Assembly: GCF_031877795.1 (NCBI RefSeq)
Contig: NC_133935.1
Coordinates: 50,721,330-50,785,329 of the forward strand
Reading direction: 5' to 3'
DNA from: Strix aluco
Lineage: Eukaryota > Chordata > Aves > Strigiformes > Strigidae
Length of the DNA: 64,000 nucleotides
The notes beneath the pieces are model-generated. The model was not told the origin of the DNA, did no database searches, and saw nothing but the letters and a program-made list of their open reading frames with translations. Shown here one piece after another: positions 39,101 to 48,902 of the stretch. The position numbers were made by a program, and so were the translations under genes. Position 1 is the stretch's first letter. Every line of letters begins with the position of its first letter.

Positions 39101-41083
39101 TTATCTCTAAATGTAGATTTTCATCTGCAAAATGAGAGATAAAAGTAACATTCTGAGTAACTCCGCATGAAATCGCTTTTATCAGGAGCCAGAGCTCACT
39201 GGGATCTACCAAAGCACATCTAAAACCTGCAGTCTGCAGAAACTTCTCAATACAAACAGACAGCTGATACAGACACTAAGAAAATTTGAAGGAAATTTCA
39301 TTCAGCTTATTTTTTAAGGGCTCATTAGGTGCCCCGTCTCTATCACTCTGTGAAAGCATGCATCCTGAATGACGCTGATGTATTTACTTACATATGAACA
39401 ATATGGAAACCCCAACCCTGTGGGATTTCCTAGCTTTAAGATTATGGCATTTGTGGTTATGCTTCCAATCACCTCCCCTGGTCTTTGTGGGAGTGCAAGT
39501 AAAAGAATGTCATTATCCAGATAACATCATTATCTGGGATATTAGAAGACTAGTGTGGTAACTCCTACAGACCTCTCTTCCAAGTCAGGAAATCTCCTTG
39601 ATAACAGCAACCCCATAAACCTATACCAGAATATATCTGAGACCTTATGAATACCAGTATCCAAAACTCATCTCAAACACAGCAGCAGTCTGCATTGTGT
39701 GCACACACAGCTAGTACAATGGGAAACTAAACCTTACATATCTCTGTGCACTGCTCTACATTTCAGCAGACCTCAGGCTTGCATGTTTTGTAAACACCTA
39801 CGATTAGGCAACTGATCAACAACATTTTAGCTACAAGTGACAGCTCTAACATTGTAAATTGAATTTAAATTTCTAATACTTCATAAAGACACAAATGATC
39901 CAAAATTTTGATGGCAGGCAACTAGAATCTAGCATTCAGTAATGATCACCCATCGGTACTTCTGCGAAGAGGGCACCTCCCTGGAGCAAACGCACGCTGT
40001 CGGCTGACCACCTGGTCCTTAAAAGATCTTGGTGCCGAAGCAGGATCCAGAAAAAAACAGCCGCAAAGCCGATGCCCTCCTCCTTAGGAAAGGCATGGTT
40101 GAGAATTTAGACAACACCCTACCGCAGACAAAGGCTGGGCGGGAGGAGGGGTCTCCAGCAAGTCCAGACTTAGCAGGTTTAGCGGGAGAGGTCTGGTGAG
40201 GCTGAGGGGAGAGCGCAGGGCCCCGGCGGTTGGGCCATGCCGGGGAGAGACGGGGAGCGACTGGTGGAAAGCAGCGGCGCCGCGGCCGGGGGGGGGAGAG
40301 GGGAGGGGAGGGGGCAGCGCGGACCGGGCACAGCCACACCAGACAAAAGCGCTGCGAGGCGGCGACGCCGGGCGGGAGGAGCGGGGAAAGGCGACGGGAG
40401 AGTTGAAGGGCAGAGCCGGGATCCGCCGGGTGAGGAGAGCGGGAGCCGCGCCCCGCGGAAGGGGGCAACGCGCTGCCTCCCCTCAGGGCCCGCGGACACC
40501 TCCGGCCTCCCTCCCGCCCGGGGCCGGCCCGGCTCTCCCCCGCCGTGCCGCCTCGCACCCGCTGCAGTGCCGCCTCCGCCCGCTCCCCAGCCCGGGGCTA
40601 CCTCGCAGGCCCCGCTCCCCGCCCAGCCCGGGCGGGCCCCCCGCCGCCTCGGCCGCCACGCCTCAGGCCGCGACCACGGCGCCTCAGGCAGGCCGGGCCC
40701 CGCCGAGGCGCGGCCATTTGCCGGGGACCGGGGCCGGCCGCCGCCCCCGGGGCGCAGACCCCTACCCGCGGCCCTCATCGCCCTCCGGCTGCGTCCTCCG
40801 AGCCGAGTCGCCCCCGCGAGGGAGGCGGCAGCCCGGGCCCCGCCGCTCCCCCCTCCCCGCTAAACCGCTTAGGGGATTGCGGCCGCCGCCTCGCCGCCCA
40901 GCCGCGGAAGGGGAGGCTGTTACCTGGCTCCAAGGTGCAGAGCAGGCGCGGCGCCGTCCGGGAGATGCAGCTGCGCTTCTTGAGGACGTTGCTGAGGATG
41001 GTGCCCACGCCGCCGCCCGAGCTCTGCCGCTTCAGGCATCGCCCCCCGCGCCGCAGCGAGCCCGTCAGCCTGTCCTGCCGCAT
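11331..41083 (-). CDS. TBC1D30: TBC1 domain family member 30, short isoform (12 exons)
   Basis: Coding join on the minus strand, in transcript order: 41083-40924, 35033-34972, 34575-34510, 31316-31191, 30081-29896, 26381-26213, 24777-24609, 21664-21559, 15948-15836, 15662-15523, 13904-13698, 12112-11331. The sum is 2286 nt, 761 residues plus stop. All eleven introns are GT-AG and every phase closes. The product is a TBC-domain Rab GTPase-activating protein; family knowledge links TBC1D30 to Rab8 inactivation and control of primary cilium formation. The catalytic arginine lies in IVKDLHR (residues 136-142) and the glutamine finger in YCQ (176-178), so the domain looks active. The TBC domain spans roughly residues 85-310. 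A charged, Ser-rich tail follows and ends in a conserved C-terminus. I assigned the gene by recognising near-identical stretches of the mammalian protein along the whole length. Orthology is very likely; function in this species is inferred. Confidence 0.96.
12113..13697 (-). other. TBC1D30: TBC1D30 intron between exons 11 and 12
   Basis: A 1.6-kb GT-AG intron (GTAACA...TTTCAG). Apart from the poly(A) tract near its 3' end and a small repeat of CCATAAA at about 12692-12715, I see no feature in it. Confidence 0.85.
12245..12268. repeat. Poly(A) tract, 24 nt, near the exon 12 acceptor
   Basis: A24 on the + strand, which is U24 in the TBC1D30 transcript, ending about 130 nt upstream of the exon 12 acceptor. 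It is too far away to be the polypyrimidine tract itself. Confidence 0.95.
13698..13904 (-). CDS. TBC1D30: TBC1D30 coding exon 11
   Basis: A 207-nt exon encoding residues 433-501 plus one base of codon 502. It contains NIAELSPGAIDSCRSEYHAA, FNSMMMERMTTDINALKKQY and a basic/Gln run, RIKKKQQQQ. The acceptor is CTGCAG|ATG and the donor ACAG|GTAACA. The basic stretch could bind membrane or nucleic acid or act as a localisation signal; nothing in the sequence decides this. Confidence 0.94.
13905..15522 (-). other. TBC1D30: TBC1D30 intron between exons 10 and 11
   Basis: A 1.6-kb GT-AG intron (GTAAAA...CTGCAG). No repeat or gene recognised. Confidence 0.85.
15523..15662 (-). CDS. TBC1D30: TBC1D30 coding exon 10
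   Basis: A 140-nt exon encoding the end of codon 386, residues 387-432 and one base of codon 433. It combines an acidic run, DSDEENDLDDED, with the conserved GCLGPLSGFLAPELQKYQKQ. The acceptor is TTGACAG|AAG and the donor AAAG|GTAAAA. The acidic run suggests a flexible linker after the catalytic domain, which is inference. Confidence 0.95.
15836..15948 (-). CDS. TBC1D30: TBC1D30 coding exon 9
   Basis: A 113-nt exon encoding residues 349-385 plus two bases of codon 386. It carries the conserved FPFPQLAELREKYTYNITPF, just C-terminal of the TBC domain. The acceptor is TCCCTAG|ACT and the donor CAGG|GTAAGT. The intron to exon 10 is only 173 nt. Confidence 0.95.
15949..21558 (-). other. TBC1D30: TBC1D30 intron between exons 8 and 9
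   Basis: A 5.6-kb GT-AG intron (GTGAGT...CCCTAG). It holds the doubtful CR1/L3-like remnant at about 17.7-17.9 kb and a T9A9 palindrome near 16.61 kb. Otherwise unique AT-rich DNA. Confidence 0.85.
17640..17960 (-). mobile_element. Possible ancient CR1/L3-like remnant
   Basis: The stretch around GTAACTTGTTCCATATGCTA at 17787, followed by CTGTTTTAGATTATGCTC and a pyrimidine-rich part, loosely resembles the reverse-complement middle of CR1/L3-type elements (the CTGTTCCAGTG...CTCACAGTAAAGAA region). The similarity is weak, and the boundaries are guesses. Confidence 0.22.
21559..21664 (-). CDS. TBC1D30: TBC1D30 coding exon 8 (end of TBC domain)
   Basis: A 106-nt exon encoding the last base of codon 313 and residues 314-348 (QIECCETADEFYSTM...SNELMQ). 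The acceptor is GATGTAG|GCA and the donor ATGCAG|GTGAGT. It closes the TBC region. Residues DSLID replace DLLQS of the mammalian protein as I recall it, so the end of this exon is less conserved. Confidence 0.95.
21665..24608 (-). other. TBC1D30: TBC1D30 intron between exons 7 and 8
   Basis: A 2.9-kb GT-AG intron (GTAAGT...TGTAG). It contains a G/T-rich stretch with a run of G near 22.31 kb. No gene recognised. Confidence 0.85.
24609..24777 (-). CDS. TBC1D30: TBC1D30 coding exon 7
   Basis: A 169-nt exon encoding residues 257-312 plus two bases of codon 313. It contains GYEPPLTNVFTMQWFLTLFA, CLPNHTVLKIWDSVFFEGSE and AIWAKLG, the typical C-terminal part of a TBC domain. The acceptor TTTCAG|GAG follows a tract of 9-10 T in the transcript, and the donor is GAGA|GTAAGT. 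Confidence 0.97.
24778..26212 (-). other. TBC1D30: TBC1D30 intron between exons 6 and 7
   Basis: A 1.4-kb GT-AG intron (GTAGGT...TTTCAG) holding the A21 tract. Nothing else recognised. Confidence 0.85.
25630..25650. repeat. Poly(A) tract, 21 nt
   Basis: A21 on the + strand within the TBC1D30 intron between exons 7 and 6. No adjoining mobile element is recognised. Confidence 0.95.
26213..26381 (-). CDS. TBC1D30: TBC1D30 coding exon 6
   Basis: A 169-nt exon encoding residues 201-256 plus one base of codon 257. It starts IMIYLIDKVLPDSYF, contains LSVDMAVFRDLLRMKLPELS and ends in ANRESG. The acceptor is CCCACAG|ATC and the donor GGAG|GTAGGT. It lies in the helical second half of the TBC fold. 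Confidence 0.97.
26382..29895 (-). other. TBC1D30: TBC1D30 intron between exons 5 and 6
   Basis: A 3.5-kb GT-AG intron (GTGAGT...CCACAG). A near-palindrome of T7A8 flanked by TGC/GCA lies near 27.93-27.95 kb. No gene or mobile element recognised. Confidence 0.85.
29896..30081 (-). CDS. TBC1D30: TBC1D30 coding exon 5 (catalytic exon)
   Basis: A 186-nt, phase 0-0 exon encoding residues 139-200. It starts DLHRTGCSSYCGQ, so R142 is the predicted catalytic arginine finger. RWNKSVGYCQGFNILAAL follows, with Q178 as the predicted glutamine finger of the YxQ motif. It ends in EGNEGDALK. The acceptor CTTGTAAAG|GAC follows a long T-rich stretch in the transcript, and the donor is AAA|GTGAGT. Both catalytic residues sit in this one exon. 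Confidence 0.97.
30082..31190 (-). other. TBC1D30: TBC1D30 intron between exons 4 and 5
   Basis: A 1.1-kb GT-AG intron (GTAGAC...GTAAAG) with long U-rich tracts just before the acceptor in the transcript. Nothing else recognised. Confidence 0.85.
31191..31316 (-). CDS. TBC1D30: TBC1D30 coding exon 4
   Basis: A 126-nt, phase 0-0 exon encoding residues 97-138 (VWLTLADQYLHS...MGIQIVK). It completes the first TBC motif and supplies I-V-K of the arginine-finger motif, whose D-L-H-R comes from exon 5. The acceptor is TTTCCAG|GTT and the donor AAAG|GTAGAC. Confidence 0.96.
32641..33535 (+). mobile_element. CR1 LINE, 5'-truncated and decayed
   Basis: The + strand carries the 3' part of a CR1 non-LTR retrotransposon. 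Traces of the reverse-transcriptase C-terminus survive in shifting frames: DDTKLGGVA near 32675, CALVAKAVNSLLGCIKQS at about 32905, ASRSREVIL, then KGLEYLSYEERLGELGLFSL at about 33107-33166. The nucleotide end is typical: a CCAGATGACCTCCAGAGGTC box, then ATTCTGTGATTCTATGA at 33517-33533. Several indels and stops break the frame, and the 5' part is missing, as is usual for CR1. It sits in the TBC1D30 intron between exons 4 and 3, antisense to the gene. CR1 is the dominant LINE of birds and is common in other sauropsids. Confidence 0.9.
33799..33822. repeat. 11-bp AT-rich inverted repeat
   Basis: AAATATATGTA, a 2-nt spacer and TACATATATTT form a perfect inverted repeat about 265 bp after the CR1 3' end. 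AT-rich palindromes like this arise easily by chance. Confidence 0.8.
34510..34575 (-). CDS. TBC1D30: TBC1D30 coding exon 3 (start of TBC domain)
   Basis: A 66-nt, phase 0-0 exon encoding residues 75-96. It ends in GIPKEWRRK, the first TBC signature, and the following VW is supplied by exon 4. The acceptor is CTTTTAG|TGG and the donor AAAA|GTAAGT. The intron separating it from exon 2 is only about 0.4 kb. Confidence 0.95.
34972..35033 (-). CDS. TBC1D30: TBC1D30 coding exon 2 (common acceptor exon)
   Basis: A 62-nt exon encoding the end of codon 54 and residues 55-74 (VDTKLKFTLEPS...GFQQ). The acceptor is TTTCTAG|GGG after a T-rich tract, and the donor is CAGCAG|GTAATT. This exon accepts either the CpG-island first exon (codon 54 becomes GGG, Gly) or the distal exon at 63646-63810 (codon becomes TGG, Trp). 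Confidence 0.95.
35034..40923 (-). other. TBC1D30: TBC1D30 intron between exons 1 and 2 (short isoform)
   Basis: A 5.9-kb GT-AG intron (GTAACA...TTCTAG). Its first 0.7 kb is CpG island and the rest is AT-rich unique DNA with no recognised gene. Confidence 0.85.
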
Positions 41084-41245
41084 GGCAGCCCCGGCCCGCC
41101 GGCCGCCCCCGAAGGCTCGCCCTAGGGCGGCGGGGCGGGGGGCATGGCGGGGCAGGGGGGGGCCCGGCCGGGCTGCGCGGCAGCGGCTTTGCTGGCTGGC
41201 GGGGATCTGCAGTGCAGAGACAGCGAAGTCGAAGTGCGGGAGAGA
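40190..41245 (-). promoter_or_regulatory. CpG island promoter of TBC1D30 short isoform
   Basis: About 1 kb with very high G+C and dense CpG, in sharp contrast to the AT-rich flanks. It includes runs such as CGGCGACGCCGGGCGGG and CGCGGCCG followed by a G run. It contains coding exon 1 (40924-41083) and extends mostly into the first intron. No convincing TATA box is visible upstream of the ATG, which fits a dispersed CpG-island promoter. Long open frames on both strands here are a by-product of few AT-rich stop codons and are not supported as genes. Confidence 0.85.
40924..41083 (-). CDS. TBC1D30: TBC1D30 coding exon 1 (short isoform start)
   Basis: Encodes residues 1-53 plus the first base of codon 54. 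It begins MRQDRLTGSLRRGG and includes the conserved stretch LSNVLKKRSCISRTAPRLL. It is basic, with no signal peptide or membrane segment. The donor reads CCAG|GTAACA and leaves phase 1. The ATG at 41083-41081 was chosen because it matches the start of the mammalian short isoform. The frame stays open upstream to at least 41449, but that part is low-complexity Pro/Phe/Ser and is most likely 5' UTR. The exon lies wholly inside a CpG island. Confidence 0.93.
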
Positions 41246-41256
41246 AGAGAGAGGAC

Positions 41257-41325
41257 GAGGAGAGAAGAAAGAGAGAAAAAAAAGAGGGGGGGGGGGAGAG
41301 AAAAGGGAAAAAAAAAAAAAAGGAG
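41257..41325. repeat. Uninterrupted 69-nt polypurine tract
   Basis: The + strand contains only A and G over these 69 bases, including a run of 11 G (41286-41296) and a following run of A. It lies 174-242 nt upstream of the TBC1D30 exon 1 ATG, so in the sense transcript or promoter it reads as a pyrimidine tract. Confidence 0.9.
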
Positions 41326-44300
41326 TTGCTCCCGCCCACAATCCTAGCATCACTGCCTGAATAAACCAGCAGCCTCTCCTCCTCCAGCACCACCTGGGAT
41401 GCAGCAGGCAAAGGGGAGCAGCAGCTCCACTTAGAAATAAAGGGATCACAGGCGGCTGTGGCAGGGCTCAGCAGTGGCCAAGGGCTCCAGGACCGCTGCA
41501 CGGAGATCACCCAACACAGACAGTACTGACACCGCTCACCTGACACCTGTTAACGGGGGGCAATATTGACATTTCTGCTGAGAATGAAATGAGCTAAACA
41601 TCCAGCAAAGAGACTTCTCACGTGGGATTCTGGCCTACAGCTGGACATGTATAGCTAGTCCTGCTGCCCCTTTCAAAAAGCTGTCCTGGGAAGGAGTCCC
41701 ACAGGCACTACCAGACCACGGAACAAGGGGAGAGTGACCGATGTAACAACAGCATCTCAATGCCAGGGCGGGCTGGGGTCAGGTCCTGTGGCCAGGGCTG
41801 CTCAGGGACGGTCCCAGCAGCAGCAAGAGCAAGCGGGCTGCACTGTTTCTGTGTTTCTGACCCTCCAGCACAGAGACTTTGAACATCCTCAACTAAAATA
41901 ACAGCCTTTTCTGTGAATCTAAACTGCCACTGCACTTATTACTAATGACGTGCCATGCACTAAGCAGTTAAGAAGCTATTCATCAGCATTTTATTAGATG
42001 CATTTTCCAGTGCTATTTGACCCAACAGCATCTTAAAAGGGTTTGACAAAGAATTTCAAACTAGTGGTTTGATTGACAAGGAAAAGTATTTGAAATAATT
42101 ATAGCTTTTATGATCTAAACCACTCAGCGTTTCTTTGGAAGGAGAGCAGATTTATCACACCACGTTAGTTGGGCTCAGAGACCAGAAGTCAGTCTACCTG
42201 CCAACATCTGTAGCTTTGAAACAACAATTTGCTCCTTTATTAAAAAGATGTTTTTCTCAGCCACATTACAAAAATAGGAGAAAACTGGCAACAGGTAAGC
42301 AGCAAGGCCAATTATATAAAAGATACACAATATAAAACACAGAAGCAAGCCTTTTTTTAAGATCAGTTCTAGCTATCTTTAGAAGTTACTGTTAAGTTTT
42401 CAGAGAAGCATGATTTTGATCATGCCTCTCTAAATATCTGGTTTGGTTTTGGAGAAAAGTCACTACATTTGAGCTGCTAGCTTGCAGTCTGAATAGATAA
42501 TTAAGTCTGCGTGTCGGTGGTTCTTTTTTTAACAAAGGTGACACTTCCCTGCTGATATAGATGATGCAAATCACTTTATTTCAGTGCCAGCTGGAGATGA
42601 TGATTTAGTGGTTAAAACATCAAATTGGAAATGAATTAATCTCTCTAGGTGTACAGATTGTACCAACAGGACTGTAACAGAAACATTTAAATACCGGAAG
42701 AACCATGTAATCTCTCTAATGTTATTCTCCTCTTCCTTGAGTACTGTACACAAATAGCACCACACTGTTCTTGGATCACTTCAAGACCGGCTAACCCAAC
42801 ACCACATGCCATTGCCCAAAGCGTCAGGAGCCAAAGTGTGAGGAACCTCTCATTATCCATACAGTGAGACTCAGTCATCCCACTAAACTGAACATAATCA
42901 TATGTTACCTTCAATTTTTAAACAATTACAAATCAGGGCTAAGACAGACATCAATATTTAACTGATGAGGATAACCAGCTCTCAAAGTGAGAATCTGGTG
43001 TCCTCATTACTGCTATTTCTCCTACTTGTCATCTTGTCACTCTATAAGAAAACTGGAAACAATCAGGACAATCATTCTGTGACTTGGAACATGGCTACTT
43101 CCAAGGACCAGCATACCATTAAGAGGCTTTCCCGCATGCCAGCCAATTAACGCAACATTACTTTTAAGAAAAAAAAAAAAGCAGGAGACAAAATGAAGAA
43201 GCCTAGCCATACTATTGGGTTTGATGACTCACTGGATCATTAGCACAAATGGATTTTAGAGACACGGATAAGCATCCCATTAAGCAGACATATACATATC
43301 TTAAGGGCAAGAGACTAGCATCTAGAAAAGTGGATGGCATTGGGTTTTAACCACTGATCAGGCAAAGCCTCTAATGTGCCTGTGGCAAGACGTGTTCTGC
43401 ACCACGCCCTGGATGTGCAGACATCTAAGCATGACACTGCATGTCAGCAGGTTGTATAAATTTGCCATATTCACCACTGTTAAGCTGTAAATAGTCTTCA
43501 ACAACAGGGAAATTTCAGACAAATCAACCTAGTTCCAAGTTGGTGAAAACGCAACAAATTTTAACTCAAAGATGTCACCAGCCATCATGAATCTAGTTTG
43601 ATCTACCAATGCAGAGAGGTCTGGCCATGTCCACAAGTCCTCACCTGCAATTACTGATAAGACAGATGACACTTTGAAACTATCTGGGGAGGGGGAGGAA
43701 ATAAAAGCATTTTGCCTAGCCCAGATATTTACGCTCCAATGTCAAACTTTGCTTCTTCCCCCCTGTAGTTCATTTATTTCCTCCCACACAACAAACTCAC
43801 TTCCTGAAAAGCCTTACCTCCTTCTTTGGTATCTCTGCAGTCTTACCACCACCTGCTAACCATTCCTTTTTAAGGCCAGATCATACTTCATAAGAAATAC
43901 TAGTTCACACATATAACTTGCTCAATTGTTACCATCAGCCTTATGGTGATTGGTCAGTCCCATGATCACTACCAGGTTTTGACACAGAGAAACCAACTCC
44001 ATTTACCTTAAACCTCCCCGTTCATCAGCCTACTTCTCTTCTGTCTGCACTGAGATAATGAGGTAAAAGGCAGCTAGAAAGCAAGAATGAGCACAAGTAG
44101 ATGGGGCAGTGACAGGAACAGCAGCAGAAACAGGGTCACAGACCAATCTCGCTTTTAAAGAAAAGGACAAGTTTGTTTGCATGGAGCTTTAACTACCCAA
44201 ACCCAGGATTACTGGAAGGCACATGTCACTGGTTCTCTTCTGATATGTGCAAAGAAGACTGAATGTAATCAAAAGACTAAAAATGGTAAGACATCTTCAG

Positions 44301-47300
44301 CTGGGTCACTGTATTTCATGAACTCCAGATCCTCCCCTTTATTTCACAGAAAAACGTGTGGACCTCCTGTAATTCTGATTTGCATCACAACATCCCAGTA
44401 AAACAGTGAAAGTTTGGGGAGAAAGCTTGTTTGCCATGCTTCTGGACACCTGTGTTAGCAAAAATACTTAAAGCAACATGTACCCATGAAAAAAATACAT
44501 TGTAATAAATATACCGTATGATAATATTGCAATATGTTTCATCCCAAAGCATTTTAGAAATTATGTTTAGGCAGCATCACTACACCAGCTGCTGATACAG
44601 CAAATATCAGAAAGAAATATATATTGATAGGGTGAGGGGAAAAAATGTATTGCAACCACAAGGGAAAACCTATTGTATTGACCACATCACAGGGCCATTG
44701 TCTGCTATGTCCCAGAGTTCCATATGCTACCTTTAAGAGCCCAAAAATGTAACCAGAAAATGTAATCCCATTACCACCTGGCTTCAAACAGCTCTACAGA
44801 AGTTAGCAAATCAAGAAATTTTAAATCTGTACCAATACATGTTCTGATGTGCATTCTAGTTCATCATGAGCTTCAAAAGAGAAAAGACTTCACTTTCAAA
44901 CTGTAGTGTATAAGAGAAAACGCATGGAATGAAATATGTCCACTTTGGAAGGAAGAAAGGATAAGGCAGTTTGAGATTCTCCCAGGAGGAAAAACTATTT
45001 TGAACACATTTAGCCCATTAAACGATCTTCACCACTGGAGCACAGAATTCCTATCCTACCCGGTTCTATATGTGTTCTATTATTAAACGTCCCCTCTGCC
45101 AAAACCAGCCCCACTTCCTTCTGCTTGATCTTAAAAGTCTAAAAACAAGCACGACCCACCTGGAGTTTCACACGCCTCCAATGCACCAGATGGTGCCACC
45201 TCCGACAGCTTGAAAAGAGGCCTCTGGCTTGTTGGGTCTTTGACACTGAAGGGCCACAGGTGCTACATCGATGCTACAGTGTGCGTCCTTGAACATAAAA
45301 GCTGGCAAAGTTGCACAGCCCAGCGCTCCTCCCACCTCAGCCTGCAGGTAGAGAGCATTGCACTGCAGGTGAGCGGATGCTCTGATCTACCAGCTAGCTC
45401 TTAACTATTGTCTGGACCACCAAGTGCAGAGTCTCTAGCACTGTTTCACATATCCACAGTTGCATGAGCACATGAGGAGGGAGTCTACAGGCAAAAGTGG
45501 ACAGATCTTTGTTATCCAGAAGGAGAAACATGATTTTGAACTAACAGATTCAGTTCTGCCACCAAGCTGGTCTCTGCACTGTGAGAAGTAATCCAGGGTT
45601 GTCTTTACTGGACAAGGGATGGTTCCAGAACCAATACAAAAATGATGTTTTTCTACTCTGTTTGTGCCTAGAGAAGGTTAATTTTATGCACTTTCAACAA
45701 GTAGAGCTCAGGAAAATGGTGCAGTGTGTTGACACACCACAGTCTCATCAACACAGCATTAATATTTAAAACTTTTCCATTGCATTAATCATCATTTGTC
45801 TCACTTTATACATGTCACAAAGGAGGTCAGGACCTCGCTGTGTCCTATAATAGATATCACAGACAAAAAGAGCAGAGCCAATCCTTGCCTATAAAGATAT
45901 TCAGCACAAATATAAACTGCACAATGGACAGGAAATAACATCTATGATTTTCAGAAACAGAGAAACGAGATTTAAATGATTAGTCTCAGGAAGTGTGCGG
46001 CAGAGCTGAGAAACAAATCCAAACAAGCTCAATTCTAGTCCAATGCTTCCTCCTCCTTTAGACTTCAGGCACATAGCCTTCTTACGTATTTCCCCCTTCA
46101 AAAACTGACAACACAGTAAGTACGCTTTAACAGAACCTTCTCTTGAAGCCCTAAAACAGCCCACTTGTTTTTGGAGGGTTTAAGACAAACAGGATCTGGG
46201 GAATTCTCTTACTAGAGAGCACTCTCTGGCTATGGGGCTTTGTTTACAGCTAAGATGCCTGAAGGAGAATATTGCCTGCATATTGTTTAGCCATATCTAT
46301 CAAGGGCTGATGTAGAGAACATCATTAAAATACCACTGCTTAGTGTAGTGTTTATCTTTCATCAGGAAATTAATCTACAAGACTATTGCTCCTGTAAAAT
46401 GCTCACAACTGTATACACACTACATGATCCCTCAGTTTATCACAATCAGGATTCAGCCAAGAGAGAACTTCAGACTCAAGATTCTTTGTTATCTTTTTCA
46501 TTCTCCCCCTTCCCTCCCACACACAATATCCACTTCTGTCTTCTGTGCTACACATGTACTGGGACAGGATCAATGAGAAAAGAGAAGGTCCCTTCAATAT
46601 AGCCAAGTCTCCTTGACCTCAACATCACCTGCCCACAAACGTGTGTTGTAATTTACCTTTCAGGAGTGATGGACAGTTATACCTAGTAAGTGTATTTACA
46701 AGTTGAATAATGTTCATAACCACATTGCTTCTTGAAGTTTTTGGCAGATACGATACACCCTGAGAAGTATGCTGAATGTTTCAAGCATCAGTGAAAACAC
46801 TTGAAATATCATATATCTGTAACAAAGGCATCTGTAAATCTGTTGTGAAAGCAGTTTGTACCAGTTTACAGCACAATGGGGTGGAGCTCCGATGACCAGT
46901 TTCCCACCAAAGGAGGCACCACATCTGTTGGCAGTGAATCAGCACAGGTAAGGTTGACTGCAGTCCCTCAATTTGTAGGTTGTTCTTAACAGTGGCACAA
47001 GATGCTTATGCAACTGGATCACGTAGGTGAGAATATGAAAGCCCTCAAAAGCATCACAGGTTGCTAAAACATAAGTACAGACATGCCTGTAACCCCCTTG
47101 AACCTGCCTATCACCTCCCTCCATTTGTAAGCACATAGCTATTTCCATGAATGAGGGAGGTGCAGAAAGTACAGTACCAGGGCTAAAGCAACAGCAGAAC
47201 AGCACGTATCTCTCTCCCAGACCTATGCGCACTCCAGTAGAGTGTGAAGCCCCTGTCTTCCTGGGTTCTTTAAGAAATCGCACAGTAGTAAGCTACGAGC

Positions 47301-48864
47301 TTTTCTTAAACCTGTCTCTACAACACAATCACATTGAAAGAATATGTTAATATTCAAATGCTTTACATCACAAATTAATAACTCTATGTCACCAACTCTC
47401 ACCATCACACCATTAAAAAGCTAATATTCTGCAGCATCTAGAGTTTCTAGGTCAAACTGTTTTGAGGATAGAAGAATTAAATTTGCTGATAATTCAGCAA
47501 CCCTGAGCACGTAAGTGACAACAACCAGTGGCAATGGGCTGGGTACAAAGAGTGGTCTATTTCACTCCAGGCCCACCACTAGGAATTGATTCTTCCCAGA
47601 GCTTAACAGTAGAGAATTGAAAGAATTCCTGAAACGTAGAAACCGACTCATGTTTTTTAAACATCATGCACCACAGATCAGAGGCACTTCAAATATTTCA
47701 GAAGAAAAAAAAATTACTCTGACATTACAAAATAAATGTGATGTGGAAACCTTTATCTTAACACAGAGTTCGCTGGCTGCACTGAAAGGACAAGGCAGAT
47801 ATTCAACTCGGAACTATCCATGAAGGAACCAAAAAGGGGTTTAAATATAATATTGCTTGATCACAAGACAGAAGTAAGTTAGTTCCCCTTATTATGTCAG
47901 TAATAGAGGTCAACAAACTTGCACAACTGAGTATGCCTGATATTCTATTAAAGCTATTTGTATTCACTGCAGTTCCCATAAATCCTAATTCTGGGCTGCA
48001 GCATTATTGCAGTAGGTGTTGTACAAGCACAGCAAAAACCAGACTGCATGCTTTAAATAAGAGAATAGAAAACACATTAGCATATGAAGAAGCACAAGGA
48101 GTCAGTGAGATGATATTGGAAGGCATGGTTGACAGCAGTCTTAATATAAGAGCTGCTGTTGAGTTTTTGTAGGCTTCATGGCAAAGATGAGTACCAAGCG
48201 ACACATACAAAGGCATAAGGTCAGTAAAAGGGCTGAGAGATTAGGTTTTAATCATCAACTCAAGTTCAACATGGCTAAACATCTACAAGTAAATACCAAC
48301 ATGGGGGAGAATTGAGAAGGTGCTTGTCTTAAAATAAGCGTGGGATGGAGGTAGGAGGCACGAGCTAACCTTGAATACTGAGTAAGAAATTACAAGGATG
48401 TGACAACAGAGAAGAGTAGGTTGTGAAGAGCTTTGGATATTAAAGCAATGAGAACAAGACATTGACTAGATCTACAATGACCCTAAGGGAAGCATTGGCA
48501 CCCAGCTCTCATGTGAAGACCTATGTACAAACACCAAAACGTAGGTGTGTTAATAGCAAGCTGAAGTCCACTGATACTTTTAATTCTTTGTACATATATA
48601 TGTTGTCTTCTAAAAGGACAAAAGCACACCCAGCAAAAAAAGAGTTTGCAGAAGTTTTCTATGTCCCAAATGCTTCCAACAAGCTCTTAATCAGAGAAAA
48701 ATGATAGATAAGTAAGCAGATGGATCTCTTCATATTGTGAAGTTGCAGGAGGAGTGGAATTCAACAACAGTATCCAGGTTCAACTGTATAAACAAACTCT
48801 AAAGTTATAATTGTCATTTGAGGAGCGTAGTGATCTGTGTGGTCCTGATGAAGAAAAAAAGGAA

Positions 48865-48902
48865 GGGGGGGGGGGCAGGGAGTAAATTTATTTATTTATT
48901 TT
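48865..48902. repeat. G11 run and (TTTA)n short repeat
   Basis: Eleven consecutive G at 48865-48875 are followed by a short TTTA repeat at about 48886-48902. This is simple low-complexity DNA in the region upstream of the CpG-island promoter. Confidence 0.9.

Noticed and set aside
40179-41449. Several overlapping open frames of 200-309 codons on both strands in the G+C-rich block
   Set aside because: They overlap each other and are Pro/Ala/Arg/Gly low complexity from CpG-island composition. Only the 53 codons of TBC1D30 exon 1 match a known protein and end at a splice donor.
47894-48172. 92-codon plus-strand open frame in the long-isoform intron
   Set aside because: Moderate length and protein-like composition, but no known family, no splice context and AT-rich surroundings. 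Not supportable without conservation data.
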